In this document: piece by piece, positions 43,763-52,669 of the stretch
Position numbering within the stretch: the first letter of the stretch is position 1
Layout: every line of letters starts with the position of its first letter
DNA from: Ardenticatenaceae bacterium
GTDB lineage: Bacteria; Chloroflexota; Anaerolineae; Promineifilales; Promineifilaceae
Reading direction: 5' to 3'
DNA: 64,000 nucleotides
NCBI GenBank assembly: GCA_020634435.1
Contig: JACKBS010000008.1
Coordinates: forward strand, 496,001-560,000
The notes under the pieces: model-generated
Database searches by the model: none
What the model was told of the DNA's origin: nothing
What the model saw: only the letters and a program-made list of their open reading frames with translations
Made by a program: the position numbers and the translations under genes

Positions 43763-44696
43763 CGGTAAAGGTGGGGTCGAGAGTTTGTAAAAAGGTGCGG
43801 ATGTCGCTGGCTAACGGCGCGGTGAGGATCAACGGCCGTTTCTGCTGCGGGTGCCAGATGGTGGTGGCAGCGCAGTGTAGCGCCTGTCGCGCCAACAGCC
43901 CCCCGTCGCGGCTTTTGTCTTCACACCAGGCCAAAAAATCAGCGTCGCTCAGCGTGTAGAGCCGGTCCCCGGCAATGGGATGCCCGATGGCTGCCAGATG
44001 GACACGCAGTTGGTGGGTGCGTCCGGTTTTGGGGATGAGGCGAACGAGGGCATGATGAGGTGGAAACGGCCGTATCACTTCTACCACCGTTTGCGCCGGC
44101 TTGCCATCATCTACCACCCCAAAGCGGTACACACCTTCGGCGCTGGGCACGCGGCCAATGGGCCGATCGATGGTTTGTACGGCCGCTGCCGGAATGCCGT
44201 CCACCACCGCCAGGTACGTTTTCTCCACGGTGCGGGTGGCAAACTGGGCCTGCACTTCGCGCAAGGTGTCGGTATCCCGCGCCAGCAGGACGACGCCAGA
44301 AGTGTCCCGATCCAACCGGTTAATGAGCGTGGCTTCGGGGTAGGGTGGCGCGTGGTTGTGGCGCAGCTGGTAGACAAGGTTGGCCTGGACAAAACGGCCG
44401 CTCCCATGTGAGCGCAAATTCCCCGGCTTGTTAACGGCCAGCAACCAGTCGTCTGCATACACCACCTGGTAATCCAGGTTGATGTCCGGCAGCGGCGGCT
44501 CGGGAAGCTCGCAGGCGATCAGGTCTCCCTGGCGGACGGTTTGATGCGGCGTGGCGGAACGGCCGTTGCAGGTGACCTCGCCCGCTTCGATGCGTGCCTG
44601 CCAGGTGTCGCGTGGCTGGTAGGTGAAGCGACCTGCTAAATAATCAAGCAGACTTTTTTGGTGGAAAACGGCCGTAACCTTCGACGAAACAATCAT
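43746..44696 (-). CDS. RluA-family pseudouridine synthase
   Basis: 316 residues from ATG 44696. The N-terminal S4-like segment (SLLDYLAGRFTYQPRDTWQA, IEAGEVTCNG) is followed by the catalytic motif INRLDRDTSGVVLLA. The conserved Asp forms the RNA adduct; the usual His of HRLD is Asn here. The later PKTGRTHQLRVHLAAIGHPI is characteristic. It isomerises specific uridines in rRNA or tRNA; the site is unknown. A terminator-like hairpin ends only a few bases before the ATG and there is no ribosome site, so the start deserves checking (the frame extends to 44762). Confidence 0.9.
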   Translation of the reverse strand: MIVSSKVTAVFHQKSLLDYLAGRFTYQPRDTWQARIEAGEVTCNGRSATPHQTVRQGDLIACELPEPPLPDINLDYQVVYADDWLLAVNKPGNLRSHGSGRFVQANLVYQLRHNHAPPYPEATLINRLDRDTSGVVLLARDTDTLREVQAQFATRTVEKTYLAVVDGIPAAAVQTIDRPIGRVPSAEGVYRFGVVDDGKPAQTVVEVIRPFPPHHALVRLIPKTGRTHQLRVHLAAIGHPIAGDRLYTLSDADFLAWCEDKSRDGGLLARQALHCAATTIWHPQQKRPLILTAPLASDIRTFLQTLDPTFTDDDLI

Positions 44697-44703
44697 AAAA
44701 ATA

Positions 44704-44733
44704 AAACGCCCGCATCTATTTTGCTGGGCGTTT
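44704..44733 (-). terminator. Terminator-like hairpin directly before the RluA-type start
   Basis: AAACGCCC (44704-44711) and GGGCGTTT (44726-44733) pair with a 14-base loop. On the minus strand the stem is followed by TTTTATTTTT and then the ATG at 44696. It may be an attenuator, or the real terminator of a lost upstream gene. Confidence 0.5.
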
Positions 44734-44795
44734 GGGTGAATATTTCTGTCGAGACGCTGCATATAGTGTTTAGGAAAATAACCAGATAAGTGATT

Positions 44796-44915
44796 TTGTC
44801 ATTCTGAGCGAAGCGAAGAATCCCGCAAGGAGCACATGTCAACTGCTTTGCCCAAAGCAACGTTTCATTGCTTGCTAAGCGGGCGGGATGCTTCGGGGGA
44901 CCTCAGCATGACAAG
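44796..44915. repeat. TTGTCATTCTGAG inverted repeat element, second copy
   Basis: Starts TTGTCATTCTGAGCGAAGCG and ends CCTCAGCATGACAA, with a GGGATGCTTCGG segment inverted to GAATCCCGC. Related to 31295-31370 but longer and more diverged. It fills most of the 274-base spacer between two minus-strand genes. Confidence 0.6.
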
Positions 44916-44970
44916 TTTATTACTCAAGTAAATTCTTAATCCAAAATTGCAACGTCTCTACGGATCAACA

Positions 44971-45789
44971 TTAAAACAAAACAGACGCCAACTCGCCCCG
45001 GTACGTTTGTGTCAGGTCATCATCGTCGCCGAGGAGGGTGAATAAAGCCACCATCACCTGCCGCGCCTGTCCGTAACGCTTGTCCTGGCGCAGCACATCC
45101 AGCAAGCCATCCATCGCGGCTTCCAGGTTGCCCCGGCTGATCAGCCGCGCGCCCTGCCGGTACTGCACTTCCAGCGCCGGCAATTCAGCTTCGTCGGTCA
45201 AATCTTCAGCGATGAGGCACAGATAGGTCGCCAACGGCAGTAACTTTTCCGCTTCCAGCAGTTCCTTACCATCTTTGATGCCTTTCAAATAATCGCGCGC
45301 CTCGCAGCCTTCGCCCTGGGCCAGCAACGCTTTGGCCAGGTTTAACCCAACATCAGCCCGATGCGGATTTTCCTCGATGAGTTCGCGATAGGCCTGTTCG
45401 GCTTTGACCCAATGGCGTGTTGCCAGCAGGCTTTCGGCATCGTTAAGCGCCTCATCTAGCTCGCTGGGGATAAGCTTCTCGATAAACTGGCGGATTTTAG
45501 GTTCTGGCTGTACGCCAATAAATTCATCGGCGACATCGCCATCAACAAAGGCCAAAACGGCGGGAATGCTCTGCACCCGGTACTGCATCGACAGGTTTGG
45601 GTTGTTGTCTACGTTAACTTTAGCCAATACAAAATTCAGGCTGGGATCAGCGGCCAATCGTTCCAAAATGGGGCTCAACATGCGGCACGGACCACACCAG
45701 GGCGCCCAAAAATCGACAATGACTGGCAGTTCTTCAGACTGTTCCAACACGTCCTGAATGAATGTTTCTTCGTTTACATCAATAATCAC
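44971..45789 (-). CDS. Thioredoxin-TPR fusion (CnoX/YbbN type)
   Basis: 272 residues starting at GTG 45789, supported by AAGAGG eight bases upstream; the longer frame is not needed. The thioredoxin fold has WCGPC at 31-35 and the cis-proline SIPAVLAF. From ~105 the protein continues with TPR-like helices (DEALNDAESLLATRHWVKAE, HRADVGLNLAKALLAQGE). In E. coli the homologue CnoX/YbbN holds stress-damaged proteins and passes them to chaperones; the CGPC site here should be redox active. It is cytoplasmic, and fits the window's other quality-control genes. Confidence 0.92.
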   Translation of the reverse strand: MIIDVNEETFIQDVLEQSEELPVIVDFWAPWCGPCRMLSPILERLAADPSLNFVLAKVNVDNNPNLSMQYRVQSIPAVLAFVDGDVADEFIGVQPEPKIRQFIEKLIPSELDEALNDAESLLATRHWVKAEQAYRELIEENPHRADVGLNLAKALLAQGEGCEARDYLKGIKDGKELLEAEKLLPLATYLCLIAEDLTDEAELPALEVQYRQGARLISRGNLEAAMDGLLDVLRQDKRYGQARQVMVALFTLLGDDDDLTQTYRGELASVLF

Positions 45790-45887
45790 AGTGTAACCTC
45801 TTGTAAGTGGTCTTGGGGTCATTTTAGCATGAAGCAAATGAATGTGACAGGGCGTGAAAACCAAAAAGCAATAAGCATGAAGTGAAA

Positions 45888-45952
45888 AGTGGCAAGTTGC
45901 AGGTTGCAGGTAAACTTTCTACTAGCCACCTGTAACCCGGCAACTTGCCACT
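45888..45952. repeat. AGTGGCAAGTTGCAGGTTGC repeat with inverted half
   Basis: AGTGGCAAGTTGCAGGTTGC is inverted at GGCAACTTGCCACT, forming a long hairpin in the spacer between the thioredoxin and HtrA genes. A partial related copy is at 52582-52600. Confidence 0.55.
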
Positions 45953-45978
45953 AGCAAACTTGCAAATTAGAAAATAAT

Positions 45979-47274
45979 TTACTCAGGACGTGCCAATAGG
46001 GTCACTTCAATTGTTTGCGTTTCGCCATCGCGGATAATTTCTAGCGTGACGGTTTGTCCAACGCTGGTCTGGCGTACGATGTAAGTGAGCAAATCATCAA
46101 AGTCGTTGATAACCTGATCATTCATCTTGGTAATGACATCGCCACCGATGATGGCATTGAAGCCATTGATGGTGGTTTGTTCATCGCTGCCCTGCAAACC
46201 AGCTACCGCCGCTGGACTTTCTTCGATGACTTCATACACCAGCACCCCATTTTGCTCGACGGGCAAATCCATCGCCGTAGCCAGGTCGTCGGTTAAGGTG
46301 GTGCCTGAGATGCCTAGCCAGGGGTAGCTGATTTCGCCATTTTCGATGAGCTGGGGCACAACCTGGGTCAAAATGTTGGAGGGTACCACGTAGCTAATGC
46401 CGCCAAAGCTGGGCGTGGTGCCAAACGTAGTGCCGTTAGTCTGGATGGCGGTATTGACGCCAATCACCTCGCCGCTCAGGTTGAGCAGCGGCCCGCCGGA
46501 GTTGCCGGGGTTGATAGCCGTGTCGGTCTGGATGATGTCGGGGATGTTGAAGGCGACGCCGCTGGGGGAAGTGGCCCCGCCGGGCAACGTACGGCCGAGC
46601 CCAGAAATGATGCCGGTGGACATGGAGCCCGTCAGGCCAAACGGATTGCCGATGGCGGCGACCAGCTGGCCTACTTGCAAGCTGTCCGAATCGCCAATGA
46701 CGACGGGCTTGAGATGATCGGGGTCCACATCTACTTTGATGACGGCTAGGTCAGAACCAGGATCGGTGCCGACAATTTCAGCTTCGGCTTCGGTGTCATC
46801 CGAGAAGATGACGGTGATGCGGGTCGCATCGGCGACCACATGGTTGTTGGTGATGATGTGGCCTTCTTTGTCATACACAAAGCCGGAGCCTTGAGCCTGT
46901 ACCGGAATGGATTCCAAATTTTGGTGGAAATCATCAGGCAGCTCTTGATCGGGATTTTCAGGATCAGGGATGATTTGGAACTGGCTGAGGTCCAAAGTGG
47001 TACCTTCGCTAACCACCTGAATATTGACTACAGAGTCGTTGAGCTGGTTGTACAGGTCGATGTAGGTCTGGGTGGTGACAATTTCATCATCAACGGCCGT
47101 TCTCTGCTCGGTGACGCTGGTTTGGGCTGAGGCGTTTACAATCCCACTGTCGCTGTTGGTGGTTGATTCATTGGTGGGAACCGTTGCGGTGGATGTCGGC
47201 GTGGCGCTGCCGCAGGCGGCCAGCATTAGACCAAGTAATGCCAGCAACGTAATAAAGATCGGTGTTTTTTTCAC
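45979..47274 (-). CDS. HtrA/DegP-like serine protease lipoprotein
   Basis: 431 residues from GTG 47274, supported by GGAGG eight bases upstream. Lipobox LAAC with Cys21, so it is tethered outside the membrane. The trypsin-like domain has His145 (ITNNHVVADA), Asp175 (GSDLAVIKV) and Ser259 (NPGNSGGPLL). A PDZ domain follows (LGISGTTLTDD to VTLEIIRDG). It degrades or refolds damaged envelope proteins. A lipid anchor rather than a membrane helix is less common for HtrA. It lies upstream of the thioredoxin-TPR gene on the same strand. Confidence 0.95.
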   Translation of the reverse strand: MKKTPIFITLLALLGLMLAACGSATPTSTATVPTNESTTNSDSGIVNASAQTSVTEQRTAVDDEIVTTQTYIDLYNQLNDSVVNIQVVSEGTTLDLSQFQIIPDPENPDQELPDDFHQNLESIPVQAQGSGFVYDKEGHIITNNHVVADATRITVIFSDDTEAEAEIVGTDPGSDLAVIKVDVDPDHLKPVVIGDSDSLQVGQLVAAIGNPFGLTGSMSTGIISGLGRTLPGGATSPSGVAFNIPDIIQTDTAINPGNSGGPLLNLSGEVIGVNTAIQTNGTTFGTTPSFGGISYVVPSNILTQVVPQLIENGEISYPWLGISGTTLTDDLATAMDLPVEQNGVLVYEVIEESPAAVAGLQGSDEQTTINGFNAIIGGDVITKMNDQVINDFDDLLTYIVRQTSVGQTVTLEIIRDGETQTIEVTLLARPE

Positions 47275-47444
47275 GGGAAAACCTCCAAGGATAAGGCTGA
47301 AGTTGCTTTTTAGAATATCCGAAGTGTGATTATGGCACGAAGTTGTAAAAATTTGATAAACGTTACTTAAACTGCGTATGAGAACGGCCGTTCCGCCCAC
47401 AGCGATTGGTTTTGTAAGTTAGTTGGTTATCATTATACCCTGCC

Positions 47445-48461
47445 ATGAAAAAAAGTTCCTTTGACGTTCGCCAACCGCTGCCATTGTCGTTTAACGGCCG
47501 TTTTCAAGCCTTCCTCTTTGTTGTGGGTATCAGCCTGATTTGCCTGCTGGTGGGTGCGGGCATCATTTGGAGTTCCCAAAATGAAACCGGCTTTCGTTTT
47601 GCCTCGATGATCTTCTTTGGGCTTTGGCCGCTGGCGGTGGGCGTGCTGTTCTTTTACCTCAGTTTTTACTTCACCTGGCGGCTGACGCTGCTACCCGACA
47701 AAATTGTGGTGCGCCATACGTTCCACCAGCGGTCATTTGCGGCGGAAGCGCTGCAAGGCGTCCGTCTGCTGACCGTTACGAGCAGCCGCTCCCCGCAGCC
47801 GCTGCCGGTGATAGAGTTAAAGTTGGGCAACGGCCGTTCCTTGCGTATCAACCAAAATGAACTCTCCATCCCGCTGCCGCAGCTGGTAGATTTGATGATC
47901 TACCATTACCAGCTGCCGCTCAGCTATGAGCGGGAAGCCGCGCGCATACATCACACCCAATTTGGCTCGGGGTCGAGACGGCCGTTTACCCACTACCTCA
48001 ATGGCGAAAGCCGCGTCCAGGTGCAGTCCGTAGAAGATATTTGCCGCTGGCTACAGCAATGTGAGTACGTGCGCGACCTGGATTTGTTTAACCAGCAAGA
48101 CGTCTGGCAGCATCCGGGTGAGTTTGAAGCGCTGCGCAAAGGGGATTGTGAGGACCACGCGCTCTGGGCCTGGCGCAAGCTGAAGGAGCTGGACATTCCG
48201 GCGGAGTTTGTGGTGGGGCGAACCGATTGGGGCAACGAGGCCGTTCCGGCGGGGGCGCATGCGTGGGTGACTTATGAGGAAAACGGCCGTAGCTACATCA
48301 TGGAAACCACCCACAAGCAGCGCTCCCCCATCTACCCGGTAGACGAAATCCCGGTGCGCTACACGCCCTGGTTTAGTGTGGATGGGGCCATGCAAACGTA
48401 CCGCTATTTGCCTGTGGCGATGCGGGTGAACGGGAAGATGGCAGTCAATAGTGAAAAGTAA
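47445..48461 (+). CDS. Membrane-linked transglutaminase-like protein
   Basis: 338 residues. Two N-terminal membrane helices (~22-44, ~55-78), then a PH-like beta segment. A transglutaminase-like domain follows with catalytic Cys in KGDCEDHALWAWRKL, His in GAHAWVTYEENG and a later acidic residue in YIMETTHK. Such domains act as cysteine peptidases or transamidases; the substrate is unknown. The last residues (VNSEK) and the stop lie in a GTGAAAAGTAAAAAGTG hairpin repeat. It is divergent from the HtrA gene. Confidence 0.82.
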   Translation: MKKSSFDVRQPLPLSFNGRFQAFLFVVGISLICLLVGAGIIWSSQNETGFRFASMIFFGLWPLAVGVLFFYLSFYFTWRLTLLPDKIVVRHTFHQRSFAAEALQGVRLLTVTSSRSPQPLPVIELKLGNGRSLRINQNELSIPLPQLVDLMIYHYQLPLSYEREAARIHHTQFGSGSRRPFTHYLNGESRVQVQSVEDICRWLQQCEYVRDLDLFNQQDVWQHPGEFEALRKGDCEDHALWAWRKLKELDIPAEFVVGRTDWGNEAVPAGAHAWVTYEENGRSYIMETTHKQRSPIYPVDEIPVRYTPWFSVDGAMQTYRYLPVAMRVNGKMAVNSEK

Positions 48462-48487
48462 AAAGTGCCCACTTTTTACTTTTCACT
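48450..48487. terminator. 18-base perfect inverted repeat, shared terminator
   Basis: AGTGAAAAGTAAAAAGTG (48450-48467) and CACTTTTTACTTTTCACT (48470-48487) are exact complements separated by two bases. It overlaps the end of the transglutaminase-like gene and ends 18 bases before the lon stop. It serves as a hairpin for both convergent genes and belongs to a repeat type (a further partial unit follows). Confidence 0.65.
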
Positions 48488-48504
48488 TATCACTTTTCAC
48501 TAAA

Positions 48505-51000
48505 TTAGGAAGGCGAGGTGCCTGCCGGGGGGATTTTGGGTAGGGGCGCCTGGCGCGACGGCCGTTTCGGCAGCGCTGGTTTGGCGGGGTGCAAGGCCGC
48601 AGCCACCACCTCACTCACTTTTTCCACCAGCACAAACTCAATGTCTTCGCGCAGCCGTTCGGGGATATTTTCCAGGTCGCGCTCATTTTTCTTGGGCAGG
48701 ATAAACTTTTTGATGCCCGCGCGCCGGGCTGCCAGTGCCTTTTCGCGGATACCGCCCACGGGTAACACACGACCACGTAAGGTAATTTCGCCGGTCATGC
48801 TCACCTCGCGGTAAATCGGCCGTTTGGTGAAGGCGGAAATCAACGCGCTGGAAAGCGACACTCCGGCCGACGGGCCGTCTTTGGGCACAGCCCCTTCCGG
48901 CACGTGGATGTGGATGTCGGTCTTTTCAAAGATGTCGCTGTCCAGCCCCAACGCTTCGGCCTGGCTGCGGGTGTAGGTGAGGGCAGCGCGGGCGCTTTCC
49001 TGCATCACGTCGCCGAGCTGGCCGGTGAGCGTCAGATTGCCCTTGCCGGGCATCAGGTTCACCTCGATGAACAGGATGTCGCCGCCGGCGGCGGTCCAGG
49101 CTGCACCAGTGGCAATGCCCACCTGGTCTTCGTCCTGTAACATTTCCTGGCTGAAGCGGGGCGGGCCAAGGAGTTCTTCTACTTTTTCGCCATCGATTTG
49201 TTGAGGATACGGCCGTTCCTCAGCCACATCCCGCGCAATCTTCCGGCACACATTGGCCACCTCACGCTCCAAATTACGCACACCCGCTTCCTGTGTGTAC
49301 TCCCGAACGATCGTTTGCAGTCCATCGTCCGTAAATTGCAGGTCCAAACCTTCCAGACCATGTGCTTCTAGCTGCTGGTTCACCAAAAACTGGCGGCAAA
49401 TCTCCAGTTTCTCTTCTTCCAGGTAGCCAGAAAATTCAATGATTTCCATGCGGTCTTGTAGGGCCGGGGGAATCGTGTCCAGATAGTTGGCCGTGGTAAC
49501 GAACAAAATTTGCGACAAATCGTAATCTAAATCCAGGTAGTGGTCGGCAAAACTGTAATTTTGCTCGGGGTCCAGCACTTCCAGCAGGGCGGCCGATGGG
49601 TCGCCACGGAAGTCGTTTCCCAGCTTGTCAATCTCATCCAGCATAAACAGCGGATTGCGCGTCCCGGCCCGTTTCATCGCTTGGATGATGCGCCCGGGCA
49701 TCGCGCCGATGTAGGTGCGGCGATGACCGCGAATCTCGGCCTCATCACGCACACCGCCCAGGCTGATGCGCACAAATTCCCGGCCTAGCGCGTTGGCAAT
49801 GGAACGGCCGATTGAAGTTTTACCGGTTCCAGGCGGGCCAACAAAGCATAAAATGGGGCTGCGCATTTTGTCCGAGGCAATCTTTTTAACGGCGATAAAT
49901 TCCAAAATGCGGTCTTTGACCTTTTCTAGACCGTAATGATCGTTGTCCAGCACCTCGGCGGCGTGGGCTACGTCCAGGTTGTCTTCAGACGTTTCCAGCC
50001 AGGGGAGCGACAAAATCCAGTCGATGTAGGTGCGAATGATGCCCACTTCGGGCGACATGGGCGGCATAGCACCCAATCGAGCGATTTCTTTGTCCACCTT
50101 GGCCCGCACAGTGTCGGGCAGCGGCTTGGCAGCGGCCATCTCGCGCACTTCGGTAATTTCCTGGCTGAACAGATCGCCTTCGCCCAGCTCGCCTTGAATC
50201 ACGCGCATTTGCTCGCGCAAGAAATGCTCACGCTGCGAGCGGTCCATCTCCTGCTGAACGCGGGAATGAATCTGGTCTTCCAGCTCCAGCACTTCCAGCT
50301 CTTTGGCCAGCAGCAGGCTCACCTTTTGCAGCCGTTCGCCGGGATCAAACGTTTCCAGCACGTCCTGGCGCATCTCGATGGGAATGTTGAGCGTGGAGGC
50401 GACAAAATCAGCTAGCCAGCCGGGCTCGTCGATGTTGATGGCGAAGGTGTAGGCATCTTCCGGCATGTTCCGATTGAGCATGACGGTCTTTTCAAACAAG
50501 GTGAGGACGGCGCGCATAAGCGCTTCGGTGTTGCGGTCCCATTCCAGCGGTTCGTAAATGACTTTGGCGCGGACGCGGATGTACGGGTCCCACTGGGTAA
50601 ATTCCAGAATTTCGACGCGGCGGCGCCCCTGGGCCAGTACGCTGGTGCTGTTGTCGGGCATTTTGAGTGCCTTGCCGATGGTGATTTCCGTACCCAAGCT
50701 GTACACATCGCTGGCACCGGGATCGGTCACGTCGCTGTCGCGCTGGGCGGCCACAATCATGTTTTCGTCGTTGGCGATGGCAGCTTTGACGGCGGCCAGG
50801 GAGCGCTCACGGCCCACAAACAGCGGCATCACCATCTGTGGGAAGAGTACGATGTCGCGCAGGGGCAAAAAGGCCAGTTCGATGTGGCCGTTTTCATCGG
50901 CCGTTTCGCTGCGCTGCGGGAAGAGATCGTCTTCCAGGCCGGGCATGGCGTCTAATAAGTCTGGGTATTGGCCAAAGCCAAATTCTTCGTCTAATGACAT
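48505..51000 (-). CDS. lon: ATP-dependent protease Lon
   Basis: 831 residues. The N-terminal LAN domain (LAFLPLRDIVLFPQMVMPLF), a coiled region, the AAA+ module (CFVGPPGTGKTSIGRSIA, LFMLDEIDKLGND) and the serine-lysine peptidase domain are present. Ser711 lies in PKDGPSAG and the partner Lys is near 754 (GGIREKALAA). It degrades misfolded and regulatory proteins in the cytoplasm. The C-terminus is extended by a basic Pro-rich tail (LPKRPSRQAPLPKIPPAG). It is convergent with the transglutaminase-like gene; folC lies upstream on the same strand, separated by a CACAGAG repeat. Confidence 0.97.
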   Translation of the reverse strand: MSLDEEFGFGQYPDLLDAMPGLEDDLFPQRSETADENGHIELAFLPLRDIVLFPQMVMPLFVGRERSLAAVKAAIANDENMIVAAQRDSDVTDPGASDVYSLGTEITIGKALKMPDNSTSVLAQGRRRVEILEFTQWDPYIRVRAKVIYEPLEWDRNTEALMRAVLTLFEKTVMLNRNMPEDAYTFAINIDEPGWLADFVASTLNIPIEMRQDVLETFDPGERLQKVSLLLAKELEVLELEDQIHSRVQQEMDRSQREHFLREQMRVIQGELGEGDLFSQEITEVREMAAAKPLPDTVRAKVDKEIARLGAMPPMSPEVGIIRTYIDWILSLPWLETSEDNLDVAHAAEVLDNDHYGLEKVKDRILEFIAVKKIASDKMRSPILCFVGPPGTGKTSIGRSIANALGREFVRISLGGVRDEAEIRGHRRTYIGAMPGRIIQAMKRAGTRNPLFMLDEIDKLGNDFRGDPSAALLEVLDPEQNYSFADHYLDLDYDLSQILFVTTANYLDTIPPALQDRMEIIEFSGYLEEEKLEICRQFLVNQQLEAHGLEGLDLQFTDDGLQTIVREYTQEAGVRNLEREVANVCRKIARDVAEERPYPQQIDGEKVEELLGPPRFSQEMLQDEDQVGIATGAAWTAAGGDILFIEVNLMPGKGNLTLTGQLGDVMQESARAALTYTRSQAEALGLDSDIFEKTDIHIHVPEGAVPKDGPSAGVSLSSALISAFTKRPIYREVSMTGEITLRGRVLPVGGIREKALAARRAGIKKFILPKKNERDLENIPERLREDIEFVLVEKVSEVVAAALHPAKPALPKRPSRQAPLPKIPPAGTSPS

Positions 51001-51017
51001 AGGTTATTCCAGGTTTT

Positions 51018-51087
51018 GGTCACAGAGGTCACAGAGATTTTAGAAAAGTGCGTTTGTATCTCTGTTGGCTCCTTTCCTCTGTGGCTA
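51018..51087. repeat. CACAGAG-type repeat, copy 2
   Basis: GTCACAGAGGTCACAGAG is followed by the inverted TCTCTGTTGGCTCCTTTCCTCTGTGGC segment. Located between folC and lon. Confidence 0.5.
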
Positions 51088-51096
51088 GTAAAAGGT

Positions 51097-52536
51097 TCAT
51101 TGCTTTACTGGGTCATTAAGCAGTTGAGATTGTAGACTTTCCCACTGATTTAGCAAATCACCTACAACGACTATTGAGCCGGTGACGCAGATGAGATCGC
51201 CAGGTTGGGCTTGCTGCCAGGTGGTGGTGAGAGCGGTGTACATATCAGGAACGGCCGTTGCCACAAAGCCCAATTCGGCCGCCATTTCTGCCAGCTCTGC
51301 CGGTGTGGCGCTGCGCGGATGGCTGGCGGTGGTGACGGTGGTGTGGTTGGCCAGGGGCAGCAAATCAGCCAGCATGTGCAAAACGTCTTTGTCGGCCGGG
51401 GCACCAAAGATGAGCCACAGTTGGCGATAGGTGAAGCTGTGCTGCAACGCCTCGCGCAGCTTGTGTACGGCATCGGGATTGTGGGCGCAATCTACCAGCA
51501 GCATCGGCGTCTGGTCATCGCCTGCATGAATGATGTCCAGACGGCCCGGCCACTTGACGCTGGCCAGACCAGCTTGTAAAACAGGCAGCGTCAGGCGGGG
51601 AAAGTGGGGTTGGACGTGTTGTAGTGTAGCCAAAGCCACGGTGGCATTTTCCAGCTGGTGTTCGCCGCCCAAGGGTAGTTCAAACTGGGTGCTAGGGGGA
51701 ATCAAGTCGGGGGCCGGGTTTTGCTGGATGATGAGGTGCTGTTGGCTGGGATGGTGGGGAACGGCCGTTCCTTTATACAACCAATCCAATCCCACCGTTG
51801 TCAGCGCGCAGCCACGCTCTTGGGCAATCTCTTCCAGTTTGGCCAGGGCATCTGGCTCCTGGTGGGCGGTGACGACGGGAATGCTTGGCTTAATGATGCC
51901 CCCTTTTTCGTAGGCAATCTGGCTGAGGGTGTTGCCCAGCAGCTCGATATGGTCCAAACTCAGCCGGGTGATGACTGAAACGAGCGGGATGATGACGTTG
52001 GTGGCATCCAGCCGACCGCCGAGACCCACTTCCACCACGGCCACATCGACGCCTACCTCAGCAAAGTGCAAAAAGGCAATAGCGGTGAGAATCTCAAACC
52101 AGGTGATGTCGGGGAACTGTGCTTCTAGAGCACGGATTTTGTTGATTTGTTGGACAAAGTGGGGTTTAGAAATACGGCCGTCGCCATCATCTGGTGTTAA
52201 AATACGGATCCGTTCGCGGAAGTCTTGCAGGTGGGGCGAGGTGTAGAGGCCGACGGTGTAGCCAGCGGCGCGCAGCGTGTAGGCGCACATGGCGGCGGTA
52301 GAACCTTTGCCTTTGGTTCCGGCAATGTGAATGCTGGGATAGTGCGTGTAGGGCGTGCCCAACGCTTCTAACAGGCGGCGCGGCCGGGTATGGTCCAGCT
52401 TGCTGGCCATGTAGCGGTCCTGTTTTTTGGCCTCAAAGTTGATAAAACTATAGAGATAATCCAGGGCATTTTCATATGCCTGGGTATCATCATGGATTTG
52501 GTTTTGTGGGATAGGGTCAGTCGCCGAGTTGTTCAT
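51097..52536 (-). CDS. folC: Folylpolyglutamate synthase / dihydrofolate synthase
   Basis: 479 residues from ATG 52536; the frame extends upstream through a repeat and that part was left out. Mur-ligase fold with ATP loop IHIAGTKGKGSTAAM, YTSPHLQDFRERI, EVGLGGRLDATNV, SLDHIELLGNTLSQIA, KGGIIKPSIPVV and LVDCAHNPDA. It adds glutamate to (dihydro)folate, so it links to purine synthesis, which needs formyl-tetrahydrofolate for PurH. Good family length. Confidence 0.93.
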   Translation of the reverse strand: MNNSATDPIPQNQIHDDTQAYENALDYLYSFINFEAKKQDRYMASKLDHTRPRRLLEALGTPYTHYPSIHIAGTKGKGSTAAMCAYTLRAAGYTVGLYTSPHLQDFRERIRILTPDDGDGRISKPHFVQQINKIRALEAQFPDITWFEILTAIAFLHFAEVGVDVAVVEVGLGGRLDATNVIIPLVSVITRLSLDHIELLGNTLSQIAYEKGGIIKPSIPVVTAHQEPDALAKLEEIAQERGCALTTVGLDWLYKGTAVPHHPSQQHLIIQQNPAPDLIPPSTQFELPLGGEHQLENATVALATLQHVQPHFPRLTLPVLQAGLASVKWPGRLDIIHAGDDQTPMLLVDCAHNPDAVHKLREALQHSFTYRQLWLIFGAPADKDVLHMLADLLPLANHTTVTTASHPRSATPAELAEMAAELGFVATAVPDMYTALTTTWQQAQPGDLICVTGSIVVVGDLLNQWESLQSQLLNDPVKQ

Positions 52537-52581
52537 ATGGGGGCGATTGTAACCAATTGTGAAGTTTGATGGAAGTGGTTG

Positions 52582-52600
52582 AAAGTGGCAAGTTGCCGGT
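52582..52600. repeat. Partial AGTGGCAAGTTGCCGGTTGC repeat
   Basis: A single half-unit of the family at 45888-45952, at the 5' side of folC. Confidence 0.4.
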
Positions 52601-52669
52601 TGCAAGAAGTAGGTGAACGAGACTGGTCACTCTCAAACAAAACACCAACCACTTTTTTAGGAGCTTGTG

